Shown here piece by piece: positions 17,661 through 26,095 of a stretch of DNA of 64,000 nt. The first letter of the stretch is position 1. Each line of letters opens with the position of its first letter. Under the pieces are notes generated by a model, which was given only the letters and a program-made list of their open reading frames with translations, ran no database searches and was not told where the DNA came from. The DNA is from CAIKMD01 sp035277525. GTDB taxonomy: Bacteria; Pseudomonadota; Alphaproteobacteria; ATCC43930; CGMCC-115725. The position numbers and the translations under genes were made by a program. The stretch spans positions 8,143 to 72,142 of the forward strand of contig DATEKH010000106.1 of NCBI GenBank assembly GCA_035277525.1, given 5' to 3'.

Positions 17661-18418
17661 GGCGCATTTCCTGTCTGCCAAAGTTCCTCGAGGACGTTCT
17701 TGTCGCGCAGCGTATCCATGTTCTGCCAGAACCCCTGATGGCGATAGGCGGCGAGCCTTCCTTCCCGTGCAAGCGTCTCGAGCGGACCGCGCTCCCAAAC
17801 CGTTTCATCGCCGGCGATGTAGTCGCATGCTTTGGGTTCGAGCACGAAGAAGCCGCCATTGATGTAGCCGACGTCGGCGTTCGACTTCTCGCGGAACGCA
17901 TGAACGAATGGGTTCTCGGAATCGATTGCGAGCACTCCGAACCGGCCCGGCGGAGAGACCGCGGTGACCGTCGCGTAGGCCCTGGAGCGTTTGTGAAACT
18001 CGATGAGAGCGCGAACGTCGATATTCGCGACGCCATCCCCATAGGTCAGGCAAAACGTCTCGCCGTCGAGGTAGTTCTTGACGCGTTTGACGCGGCCGCC
18101 CGTCATGGTCTTTTCGCCCGTGTCCACCACGGTCACCTGCCACGGCTCGACGTGGTTGCGGTGAATCTCGATCCGATCGTTGCGCAGATCGAAGGTCACA
18201 TCCGAACAGGAAAGAAGGTAGTCGCGGAAGAAGGATTTGATGACGTTAAACTTGTAACCGCCGCATATCACAAAATCATTGAGACCGTAAGCCGAGTAGA
18301 TTTTCATAATGTGCCAAAGTATCGGCCGTCCGCCGATTTCGACCATGGGCTTTGGGCGGACGACGCTTTCTTCGCTGATGCGAGTACCGAAGCCTCCGGC
18401 GAGAATGACAACCTTCAT
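17645..18418 (-). CDS. rfbF: Glucose-1-phosphate cytidylyltransferase
   Basis: 257 residues, with the full RfbF pattern: VILAGGFGTRISEES at the N-terminus, RPKPMVEIGGRPILWHIMK, TYGDGVANID for metal/nucleotide binding and GYINGGFFV. It makes CDP-glucose from CTP and glucose-1-phosphate, the entry to CDP-linked deoxysugars. The usual partners RfbG and RfbH are not in this window. Second gene of the operon starting near 20013. Confidence 0.93.
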   Translation of the reverse strand: MKVVILAGGFGTRISEESVVRPKPMVEIGGRPILWHIMKIYSAYGLNDFVICGGYKFNVIKSFFRDYLLSCSDVTFDLRNDRIEIHRNHVEPWQVTVVDTGEKTMTGGRVKRVKNYLDGETFCLTYGDGVANIDVRALIEFHKRSRAYATVTAVSPPGRFGVLAIDSENPFVHAFREKSNADVGYINGGFFVLEPKACDYIAGDETVWERGPLETLAREGRLAAYRHQGFWQNMDTLRDKNVLEELWQTGNAPWKIW

Positions 18419-18471
18419 GCAGCACCCGCTTGCGAAATTTCAGACGCTGTTTCCGCGACCATTCGCACGCC

Positions 18472-20013
18472 TTAGTCGCCTGCTTCGCGCGTGGCCTCGA
18501 ACGGCGCTCTGAACATCGTCGCGCGGGCCACCGACCTCTCTCGTGCAGAACTCCGGTCCCGCGCGAGAGAGTTCCAACTTACGCCGAAAAACATCGCTTC
18601 CTGCTCGGCGCGCAGCCGGTCGATCAATCTGTTCTCGGGAAGCTCGACATCGTCGTAGGTGAGCACCCGATCGCGGGGAATATTCCGGCGCAATCGGCAG
18701 CCGGCCGCCAGTCCCATCGGCAGGAGGCGATCCCGGTGCGTCACATCCGCGTTCTCCGCCTGGCCGTAGGTCATGTACCAGCCCATGTCGTCGATCACTT
18801 CGCCCTCCCGCAAATCGCGCTTGGCGGTCGTGACGACCTCGACGCATGGCGGACCCGCCGGGGCAATGGTGGCATCGCCGAACAGCACGGCGCGCGCGAC
18901 GGAGTTCGGTACTTCGAAATGGCACAGGTGATACGGCGTGTGAAAGCAGTAGAGCGGGCCATCGCCGAGCTTGTAGAGCGCCAGATAGCGGCGTTGCGCC
19001 GGATGCTCCATCACGCCGAGGACGAACACGCCCGGGGCCGGTGATGCTCCCACGACGTAATCGACGATACCGGCCGTGTGCATGAATTTCTCGGTGGGAA
19101 GCAGCGCCGCCGCTTGTTCGATCGGCGTCCCTGCCTCGACGGTCGGACCGGTCATCCCGCGCCGTGCTACGCTCATTCCCGTCGCGTTCGCCACGATCGC
19201 CTGCTCGAAGGAGATTTTCGTGCCGTCGGCAAACGACGCAACCATATGCGGCTTCTGGCCCCACCGCTTGGCAAATTCGACTTGCGTGGTGGGGTTGCGA
19301 TAGGGATCGTGCAGCCCCTTGATGCTCCCGCATAGAACCGGGCGAACACCGATGCCGCGGACGAAGCGGTAGAGATTCATGGTGACGCCGGGCTGATCGC
19401 CGTCGGAATTCGTATAGATGACGCCCGCCGCGTCCGCCTTGCGCTTCAGCAGCGGCCCGACGGTTCCGTCGAGCTCCGCGTTCATCAGAACGACGTGTTT
19501 GCCTTTCGCGATCGCGGCGCAAACGACCGCTGCGGCGTAGTCGAGTGAACCGGTTACTTCGATGATCGCATCGATCCGCTCGGCGTCGCAGACGAGACCC
19601 CAATCGTCCGTGATCGCCGTGATGCGATCATCGATCGCAGCATCGAGCGCGCGCATGGTCTCGGCCTCGCGCCACTCCGCGCCAGCTTCACGACATGCGC
19701 GCCTTGCCGACTCCAAATTGCGTGCCACGATAGCAGCAAGATGGATTCCGGTGGTCGCTGTGATGATCTGGAGCGCGATCCCGCGCCCCATGAAACCGGC
19801 TCCGACGAGAGCCACCCGGATGGGGCGGTCGGCCCGCTGAGCACGCCTCAAAGCATCGTCGATGATGATCACATCCGGCGTGTCCTGATAAATCCTCGCG
19901 GAACTATCAGATGAAATAAATGTATAGCGCCGATTTCGGCCGGGGTGTGACCTTGCGGTGACCGCAAGTTTGCGGGTACCGAGCGCCCGCGCCTTCACGT
20001 ATCTTTTTAGCAT
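18472..20013 (-). CDS. NAD(P)-dependent oxidoreductase with SAF-type C-terminal domain (homoserine dehydrogenase-like)
   Basis: Up to 513 residues. The first ~47 are basic and poorly conserved; the domain begins at RVALVGAGFMGRG, and a GTG at 19872 just before it is a plausible alternative start. That would place the repeat/palindrome at 19947-19968 in the promoter. A Rossmann domain (~60-190) is followed by a homoserine-dehydrogenase-like region and a C-terminal SAF-like domain (CVEVVTTAKRDLREGE). Such proteins recur beside rfbF in O-antigen loci. The reaction is not established. Confidence 0.78.
   Translation of the reverse strand: MLKRYVKARALGTRKLAVTARSHPGRNRRYTFISSDSSARIYQDTPDVIIIDDALRRAQRADRPIRVALVGAGFMGRGIALQIITATTGIHLAAIVARNLESARRACREAGAEWREAETMRALDAAIDDRITAITDDWGLVCDAERIDAIIEVTGSLDYAAAVVCAAIAKGKHVVLMNAELDGTVGPLLKRKADAAGVIYTNSDGDQPGVTMNLYRFVRGIGVRPVLCGSIKGLHDPYRNPTTQVEFAKRWGQKPHMVASFADGTKISFEQAIVANATGMSVARRGMTGPTVEAGTPIEQAAALLPTEKFMHTAGIVDYVVGASPAPGVFVLGVMEHPAQRRYLALYKLGDGPLYCFHTPYHLCHFEVPNSVARAVLFGDATIAPAGPPCVEVVTTAKRDLREGEVIDDMGWYMTYGQAENADVTHRDRLLPMGLAAGCRLRRNIPRDRVLTYDDVELPENRLIDRLRAEQEAMFFGVSWNSLARDRSSARERSVARATMFRAPFEATREAGD
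19947..19968 (-). promoter_or_regulatory. GGTCAC-N5-GGTCAC direct repeat overlapping a perfect palindrome
   Basis: On the minus strand GGTCAC-CGCAA-GGTCAC (19963-19947); on the plus strand CTTGCGGT-G-ACCGCAAG (19952-19968) is a perfect palindrome overlapping it. It lies just upstream of the alternative GTG start at 19872. The same direct-repeat layout occurs at 30564, 36498 and 56851. Confidence 0.4.
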
Positions 20014-20115
20014 CGCCCGCGATCAATTGATCGCGATTGCGGAACCCGACCACGAACGTTGCGAATTATGCAGCGATGTGGGGGATGTTTCTTCGCGTCT
20101 TTGGGCGGTGACGGA

Positions 20116-21165
20116 ATGACGGTGCAATCGCCTCCGACCACGCCACGGCGACTCGATGGTGCCGGCGCAGACACGGCCGCGGCGGCGCAACCGTCTACCA
20201 ACGGGCGCGCCTTCTCGGTCCTCTATCTCGCGGCCATATGCGGGACCTCCATCGCGTTCTTATGCGCGTTTTGGCTCGGACTCTTCGCGATAAATCGTCT
20301 TGGCGTGGAGCCGCCGCCGCAGCTGTCCAACAATCTGTGCATCGATCAGAAGCTGGCTTATTTGCGGACGCATTCGATCGCCAACCCGACAATTCTGGCG
20401 GTTGGTTCATCGGTCACCTGGCGCAATTTCGACAGCACGGCGATCCAACAAGCCAGCGGCGGCCAAAGCGTGCCGTTCAACGGCGCCTTTTGCGGTTTGA
20501 AAATAAACCAGACCAAATTCACCACAGATTATTTCATCGAGCGCATTCCCAGCATTCATCAGGTGATGACGATCCTCGCACCGGAGGATCTCACCGGCTG
20601 CGATACAACCAATCCACGAGTATTCGACCCCGAGGATGCTGACAAATTTGTCTACCGGCGTGCTTGGACGTTCCCGCTCTATTTGAAATATTTCGACCCC
20701 GTGACGCTGATCAAGAATGTATTTCTCCTGCGCAGAAGCGGGCTCGAATCGCTTACTTTCGATCGCTATGCCGATGGGCCGCTTGACACATCCGAAACCC
20801 GTGGTCTGACCTACGGGGAACTCCCGCCTCTCGATCCAAGCTGTCTGCGATCGCTGCGGCAGCTCGCCCAGGAACTCGACGCCAAGGGACTGCGTTTCGT
20901 CGTCGTCACGATGCCGCTCAATCCTGAGTGGAAGGCCCGGTTCGATCCGAAGGGGACGGTCATGCGGCAGGTTTCGCGGCAGGTCGGGAGTGCGCTCGCT
21001 GGAACCTCGGCCACCTTCTGGGATGCGGATCATGATTTCGCCATGAACCGCGGTGCTTTTATTGACGCAATCCATATTCGCTGGTCGGCCGCGAAGGCGT
21101 TTTCTCGAGCGCTCGTCGTCGCAACCGGGCTCGGGGTCGGTATGGAACCCCTCCCGACCGAGTAG
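20116..21165 (+). CDS. Membrane-anchored SGNH/DltD-like protein, partner of the MBOAT acyltransferase
   Basis: 349 residues from the ATG at 20116 (GGCGGTGACGGA upstream); the open frame extends to 20059. One N-terminal membrane anchor (~residues 35-60), then a periplasmic domain with AVGSSVTWRN, where the GSS serine is the nucleophile candidate, and a C-terminal DAIHIRW, the Asp-x-x-His pair. This is the SGNH layout of DltD, AlgJ/AlgX and PatB, which pass acyl groups from an MBOAT protein to a glycan outside the membrane. The MBOAT gene starts 6 bp downstream. Confidence 0.78.
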   Translation: MTVQSPPTTPRRLDGAGADTAAAAQPSTNGRAFSVLYLAAICGTSIAFLCAFWLGLFAINRLGVEPPPQLSNNLCIDQKLAYLRTHSIANPTILAVGSSVTWRNFDSTAIQQASGGQSVPFNGAFCGLKINQTKFTTDYFIERIPSIHQVMTILAPEDLTGCDTTNPRVFDPEDADKFVYRRAWTFPLYLKYFDPVTLIKNVFLLRRSGLESLTFDRYADGPLDTSETRGLTYGELPPLDPSCLRSLRQLAQELDAKGLRFVVVTMPLNPEWKARFDPKGTVMRQVSRQVGSALAGTSATFWDADHDFAMNRGAFIDAIHIRWSAAKAFSRALVVATGLGVGMEPLPTE

Positions 21166-21171
21166 AGGCCC

Positions 21172-22800
21172 ATGCTGTTCAATTCGCCGGTGTTTATCGC
21201 CGGCTTTCTTCCTCTGTGCGTCGTCGGTTTCTTCGTCTTCGGCATGATGGGCCGCCAGCAGCTTGCGCTGGCATGGCTGACGGGCATGTCGTTCGTCTAC
21301 TACGCATGGTGGAGCGTCGCGTGCGTTCCGCTTTTGCTCGGCTCCATCGCCTTCAATTTCCTCATCGGCCGCAAGCTCGCTCGCTCTCCCTCGAAGCGAC
21401 TCCTTGTTATCGGCGTCGCGGCGAATGCCCTGCTCCTTGGAATCTTCAAGTACACCGGTTTCATCGGCCACACGATCAGCGGCGCTCTCGGTCTCGATTG
21501 GCACATTCCAGACATCCCGCTTCCGCTCGCCATATCGTTCTTCACCTTTCAGCAAATCGCCTTTCTTGCCGACACCTATGACGGCGTCGCCGAAGAACCA
21601 AGGCCACTGCAGTACGGCCTGTTCATCACGTTTTTTCCGCACCTCATCGCCGGGCCGATCACGCATCATCGCGAAATGTTCCCGCAATTCGACGACCGGC
21701 GAATCTTTCGGCCCCGGCTCGATTGCATATCGATGGGCGTAACCATATTCCTCATCGGTCTCTTCAAAAAAGTCGTCATCGCCGACGGCGTTTCAGCATT
21801 CGCGAAGCCCGTTTTCGATACCGTGGCCCAAGGGGTCGCGCCTTCGCTGCTCGAAGCCTGGGGCGGCGCGCTGGCCTATGCGATGCAAATCTATTTCGAC
21901 TTCTCGGGATACTCGGACATGGCGATCGGGCTCGCCCTGCTCTTCGGCATCCGGCTGCCGCTCAATTTTGCCTCGCCCTACAAGGCGACGGGCATCATCG
22001 ACTATTGGCAGTGCTGGCACATGACGCTGACGCGATTTCTGACTGCCTACATTTTCAATCCCGTCATCCTCGCCTTCACGCGCAAGCGCCTCGCGGCCGG
22101 CAAGCCGGTGTTGCGGCCAGGCCGCACGTCTTTCTCGACCTTCCTTGTCCTCCTCGCCGCGCCCACCATGTTGACGATGTTCGTCTCCGGCGTGTGGCAT
22201 GGAGCCGGTTGGCAGTTCATCATCTTCGGCCTGTTGCACGGCGTGTTCCTGACGGTCAATCACGGCTGGCGGACCCTCAAGGCGCGTTGGAAGTGGTGGT
22301 CGGAAAAGGCGTTCGTTCCTTTCCGCCACGCCGCGAGCGTGCTCACCACGTTTCTCTGCGCGACGCTGGCGCTCATCTTTTTCCGTTCCGCGGACGTGTC
22401 CACCGCGCTGCGGATGGTTGGCGGCATGATCGGCTCGAACGGATTCGCGCTGCCCGACTTCCTTGGCCGCATCGCGATCGTGCGCGAGCTCGGTCACGCG
22501 CTTGATATTCCCATCGCGGCATTGAACTTGTTCTCGATCCACGAGTTCTATTGGCTGCCGATCCTGTTCTTCATCGTTTGGTTCTTGCCGAACACCGAGC
22601 AGTGGATGCGTCACTATCAGACCGCGCTCAACGCCAAGCTGCGGGCGATCTGGTATGAGAAACGCTTCCTGCGCGACTCGGTCATGGCGGTCTGGCATCC
22701 AACCATGGCCTGCGCCTGCGTTGTCAGCGTGATCGGAATGTTTGCCTTGCTGAAGGCATTCTCCAACGCGCCGACCGAATTCCTCTATTTCAAGTTCTGA
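21172..22800 (+). CDS. MBOAT-family membrane O-acyltransferase (AlgI/DltB-type)
   Basis: 542 residues, about eleven membrane segments. N-terminal LFNSPVFIAGFLPL is typical of AlgI. YWQCWHMTLTRFL and the catalytic histidine region VSGVWHGAGWQFIIFGLLHG (His near 343) are the MBOAT signatures. It should move an acyl group from a cytoplasmic donor to the periplasmic side. In alginate systems the donor is acetyl-CoA-derived; in Dlt systems it is a carrier-protein thioester. The FkbH and ACP genes directly following favour the carrier-protein type. Confidence 0.9.
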   Translation: MLFNSPVFIAGFLPLCVVGFFVFGMMGRQQLALAWLTGMSFVYYAWWSVACVPLLLGSIAFNFLIGRKLARSPSKRLLVIGVAANALLLGIFKYTGFIGHTISGALGLDWHIPDIPLPLAISFFTFQQIAFLADTYDGVAEEPRPLQYGLFITFFPHLIAGPITHHREMFPQFDDRRIFRPRLDCISMGVTIFLIGLFKKVVIADGVSAFAKPVFDTVAQGVAPSLLEAWGGALAYAMQIYFDFSGYSDMAIGLALLFGIRLPLNFASPYKATGIIDYWQCWHMTLTRFLTAYIFNPVILAFTRKRLAAGKPVLRPGRTSFSTFLVLLAAPTMLTMFVSGVWHGAGWQFIIFGLLHGVFLTVNHGWRTLKARWKWWSEKAFVPFRHAASVLTTFLCATLALIFFRSADVSTALRMVGGMIGSNGFALPDFLGRIAIVRELGHALDIPIAALNLFSIHEFYWLPILFFIVWFLPNTEQWMRHYQTALNAKLRAIWYEKRFLRDSVMAVWHPTMACACVVSVIGMFALLKAFSNAPTEFLYFKF

Positions 22801-24707
22801 TGGGAGCCCGCGACATGATCGAGCTCGATTGGCTGCCGACCCATTCCGGTCTCGCCCAGGCGATCACGGCGGCGCGGGCGTTGCCGGCGGCGGAGCGCAT
22901 GACTGCCGCCATCGCGCTGGCCGGTTGCCGGCGCGATGCTCTCGCGACCCTTCGGATCGACAAGCTGGTGCAAGACGACGGCGGAGCGCCGGGATTGCCG
23001 GACGGATTTCAGCGCCGCCGTCTCGCGGTGATGGCGTCCTCGACGGTCGAGCATCTCGTCCCGGGGATCCGGGTTGCCGCCCTTGCGCGCCGCTTGCTGC
23101 TTGACATCGACATCGCGCCTTATGGGCAATTTCGCCAGGCCATTCTCGATCGCGACTCGTTTCTCGAGGCGGCGCCGCCTGATTTCGTGCTGTTCATGCT
23201 GGACGAGGCGGCGGCTTTGGCGCCCCTATCGGTAAGCGCCACGCGGGCGGAGACGGACGCAGCCATAAAGGCAGAAATCGACGGGCTGGCGGCCTTGTGG
23301 CGCCGCGCGCGCGAGCGGTTTGGCGCTGTCGTCCTGCAGCAAACCGTGCTCAACACGCGGCTGCCTTTGTTCGGAAATTACGAAGCCGCGGTCCCGGGCG
23401 CGCCGGCGGCCCTGATCGATCGCTTCAATCAAGCGCTGGCCGAGGCGGCGGCGAGCGCAGGCGTGCTGCTCGTCGATATCGACCGCGAGGCCGCCTCGTC
23501 CGGTCGCGCCTCATGGAGCGATCCCGTCCGTTGGTATCAGGCGAAACAAGCGATCGGACCGGCGGTTGCACCCGTCTATGGCGATCTCGTGGCACGCGTC
23601 ATCGCCGCGGCCTGCGGGCTTTCGCGCAAGTGCCTCGTGGTGGATCTCGACAACACGCTCTGGGGCGGCGTCGTCGGCGACGATGGCATTGAGGGGATCG
23701 TGCTCGGCCAGGGAAGCGCCGCGGGCGAGGCTTACTTGGCGTTTCAACGCTACGCCGGCATGCTCGCCGACCGCGGAATCGTGCTCGCTGTATGCTCGAA
23801 GAACGATCCCGATTTCATCGAGACGGTCTTTGCCAAGCATCCCGAGATGCACCTCAAGCGCGACAGCGTCGCGGCCTTCGCCGTGAACTGGGATGACAAG
23901 GCCACCAATCTGCGACGCCTTGCCAAGACGCTCGAACTCGGCCTCGACTCGTTCGTGTTCGTCGATGACAATCCGGCCGAGCGCGCCATCGTTCGTCGGG
24001 AATTGCCTTCCGTGGCGGTGCCGGAACTGCCCGACGATGTCGCGCTCTATGGCTCGGTCATCGCGCGCGCCGGCTATTTCGAGGCGGCAGCCTTCACGAA
24101 AGAGGATCGGATTCGCGTGCGCCAATACGCCGAGAACGTCCGACGCAATGAACAGCTCGCCAATGCCACCGACATGGAGGGTTTCCTTCGCAGCCTCGAG
24201 ATGACGATGGAGGCCGGGCCGCCCCGGCGCGAGGATATCACCCGGGTCACCCAGCTGATCAACAAGACCAACCAATTCAATCTCACCACCCGACGCTATA
24301 CCGAGCCCGAGGTGCAGCGGCTGGTCGACGATCCGAGCTCGGTCGTCCTGCGTTTCCGCTTGACCGACCGGTTCGGCGATAACGGGTTGATCGCCGTCAT
24401 CATCGCGCTCCCGCATCCCGAGGAGCGGCAGGCGCTGCTGATCGATACCTGGCTGATGAGCTGCCGCGTTCTCGGCCGCGGCGTTGAGGCGGCATGCCTC
24501 GGCGTGCTCGCGCGGGCAGCCGCCAAGACCGGGGCAACGACGCTGATCGGCCTTTACCGGCCGTCTGGGCGCAACGCGATGGTGCGCGAGCATTACCTTC
24601 GTTTGGGCTTTCTGCCGGAGCGTGAAGAACCGGCGGGATCGACGTCTTGGCGTCTGAACCTTGCGAGTTTTGTCGCACCCTCTTCTTTCATAAGGATCGT
24701 CGAATGA
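22800..24707 (+). CDS. FkbH-like HAD-IIIC enzyme with GNAT-like C-terminus (glyceryl-ACP synthase family)
   Basis: 635 residues. Residues ~1-270 form an SGNH-like N-terminal domain, the HAD-IIIC domain begins near 278 with VVDLDNTLWGGVVGDDG, and the C-terminal part has the family hallmark INKTNQFNLTTRRY and a GNAT-like fold. FkbH enzymes of polyketide pathways load 1,3-bisphosphoglycerate onto an ACP to give glyceryl-ACP. The ATG at 22800 overlaps the MBOAT stop (TGATG); ATG 22815 has the better ribosome site (GGGAG). The following ACP gene overlaps by ATGA. The transferred group in this system is inferred. Confidence 0.88.
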   Translation: MGARDMIELDWLPTHSGLAQAITAARALPAAERMTAAIALAGCRRDALATLRIDKLVQDDGGAPGLPDGFQRRRLAVMASSTVEHLVPGIRVAALARRLLLDIDIAPYGQFRQAILDRDSFLEAAPPDFVLFMLDEAAALAPLSVSATRAETDAAIKAEIDGLAALWRRARERFGAVVLQQTVLNTRLPLFGNYEAAVPGAPAALIDRFNQALAEAAASAGVLLVDIDREAASSGRASWSDPVRWYQAKQAIGPAVAPVYGDLVARVIAAACGLSRKCLVVDLDNTLWGGVVGDDGIEGIVLGQGSAAGEAYLAFQRYAGMLADRGIVLAVCSKNDPDFIETVFAKHPEMHLKRDSVAAFAVNWDDKATNLRRLAKTLELGLDSFVFVDDNPAERAIVRRELPSVAVPELPDDVALYGSVIARAGYFEAAAFTKEDRIRVRQYAENVRRNEQLANATDMEGFLRSLEMTMEAGPPRREDITRVTQLINKTNQFNLTTRRYTEPEVQRLVDDPSSVVLRFRLTDRFGDNGLIAVIIALPHPEERQALLIDTWLMSCRVLGRGVEAACLGVLARAAAKTGATTLIGLYRPSGRNAMVREHYLRLGFLPEREEPAGSTSWRLNLASFVAPSSFIRIVE

Positions 24708-24955
24708 CCGCCACAACCGACGGAATTCTCGCCGAGCTGCAAGATATCTGTCGACAAGTTCTTGAGAATCCGTCGCTTCAGCTCACGCCCGAGACAACGG
24801 CCGAGGACGTCCCCAATTGGGACAGCTTTGCCCACCTCAATATCGTGGTGGCCGTCGAGCAGCGCTTCGGCTTGCATTTTCGCACCAGCGAAGTCGAGAG
24901 CCTGAAGAATGTCGGCGACTTCGTCGAGATGATCCGCTCGAAGCGAGAGCGCTAA
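24704..24955 (+). CDS. Acyl carrier protein
   Basis: 83 residues from the ATG at 24704, which overlaps the FkbH stop by ATGA. Four-helix ACP pattern with the phosphopantetheine serine S41 in WDSFAHLN. The usual DSL is DSF here, as in many ACPs next to FkbH. It probably carries the glyceryl (or similar) thioester made by FkbH and hands it to the MBOAT protein, as DltC does for D-alanine. Confidence 0.9.
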   Translation: MTATTDGILAELQDICRQVLENPSLQLTPETTAEDVPNWDSFAHLNIVVAVEQRFGLHFRTSEVESLKNVGDFVEMIRSKRER

Positions 24956-24970
24956 CGCATTCGCTTGGAC

Positions 24971-25804
24971 TCAGGCGGCAGCAAGCGGAAGCTGCGACAG
25001 CGTCGAGATCGGATGGCCATAGTCTGCGTGAGTGAACAAGTGCGCCACAAAGACCTGCTCATGCCAGGATTGCGGAAGACGCTGACCAAAAAAGCGTAAC
25101 CCGTGCACGGGCGCGAGCTTCATGTCGATATGGCTTTCGTTGAATTCCCTGATCGCCAGGAGTTCGCCCGTGAACTCGTTGTACGCCCAATCGACATCGC
25201 CGACCGTATCATCGAAATAGCACACCACACGCGGCAGAAGGTATTTGTGCTCCTTCTCGAAAATCTTGAGCGCCGCGACCGTCGATGAATAGTAGTCGAG
25301 GTCGAATGCGATGAAGCCGATCGGCGGCGGGCCTTCATCGCGGCAAAACTCTTCGACGGTGTTCTCGACGGGTCCGAGAACAAGTTTCGCCGACTTGAGT
25401 TTGCTTTTGAGGGCCGCCGGATCCATCGCGAAATAGCCGGCCTGCCAGAGATACGGCATGTCGCGATAATCGCGTGGCGGCGGCATGCCCGTTCCGGTAT
25501 CGAACCCATAGATTGCCACATCGACGCCCGTCTCTTTCTTGACGTGCTGCGCGTGCAATTCGAGCGCGAGGAGGCCATTGCCGCCGGCGACGCCGAATTC
25601 AATGGCCGAGACACGCGGATGGCCGAGCTTGGCGGCCAGCTGCGCCGCCTGAAGGAGGCAATGACCATAATGCGGCCGCTCGATCGCCGCATGGTTCAAT
25701 TTCGCGCGGTAGGGGAGAAAGTTGAGCCGCCGGTCGAGATACCGCAAGGCAAGCAGCCGGAGGGGCAACGGATCGTTCCAGAGGCGGCCGAGAGGCGAAC
25801 TCAT
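24971..25804 (-). CDS. Class I SAM-dependent methyltransferase-like protein
   Basis: 277 residues. SAM-binding-like AIEFGVAGGNGLLALE near residue 70, an acidic IYGFDTGTGMP loop, and IGFIAFDLDYYSST as motif IV. The layout resembles TylF/MycF-like sugar O-methyltransferases, but the match is by pattern only. It is convergent with the ACP gene and stands alone. Three 17-bp tandem repeats lie 70-120 bp upstream of its start and may regulate it. Confidence 0.65.
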   Translation of the reverse strand: MSSPLGRLWNDPLPLRLLALRYLDRRLNFLPYRAKLNHAAIERPHYGHCLLQAAQLAAKLGHPRVSAIEFGVAGGNGLLALELHAQHVKKETGVDVAIYGFDTGTGMPPPRDYRDMPYLWQAGYFAMDPAALKSKLKSAKLVLGPVENTVEEFCRDEGPPPIGFIAFDLDYYSSTVAALKIFEKEHKYLLPRVVCYFDDTVGDVDWAYNEFTGELLAIREFNESHIDMKLAPVHGLRFFGQRLPQSWHEQVFVAHLFTHADYGHPISTLSQLPLAAA

Positions 25805-25874
25805 CCGACCAGCCCATCTCCTGGTGGTACCGAATTCATGTCGAGGTCACCGCGTGTCTCTGCGCAATTGAAAG

Positions 25875-25925
25875 TATTATCGCTGTGCAAATATTGTCAC
25901 TGTACAAGTATTGTCGCTGTACATG
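25875..25925. repeat. Three imperfect 17-bp tandem repeats upstream of the methyltransferase-like gene
   Basis: Units at 25875-25891, 25892-25908 and 25909-25925, each close to TATTGTCRCTGTACAAG, with 3-6 differences between units. They sit in an AT-rich gap between the starts of nothing on the right and the minus-strand gene at 25804 on the left. A period of 17 is not a whole number of helix turns. They could be regulator sites or a recent slippage product. Confidence 0.7.
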
Positions 25926-26095
25926 TCATTATTCTAGCCGCGAGAATTGGCAAAATCGTGATCAAATTGAAACGCAATTTGGCTAGGTGATCCGCCGCCT
26001 GACGGGCAGACCGCCTCCCGAGCACGCAACCATCCGAGGAAGGCCGGCGATTTCGAGCCCTTCGGGCATGTGACCGAGGGCTGCCCCGCATAGGG

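Noticed and set aside
18440..19603. 387-codon Arg-rich frame on the minus strand
   Set aside because: Another frame of the SAF-type oxidoreductase gene on the same strand; no motif, whereas the chosen frame has a Rossmann motif.
25875..25925. Tandem repeats considered as a CRISPR array
   Set aside because: Units are 17 bp, contiguous, without spacers, and no cas gene is present.
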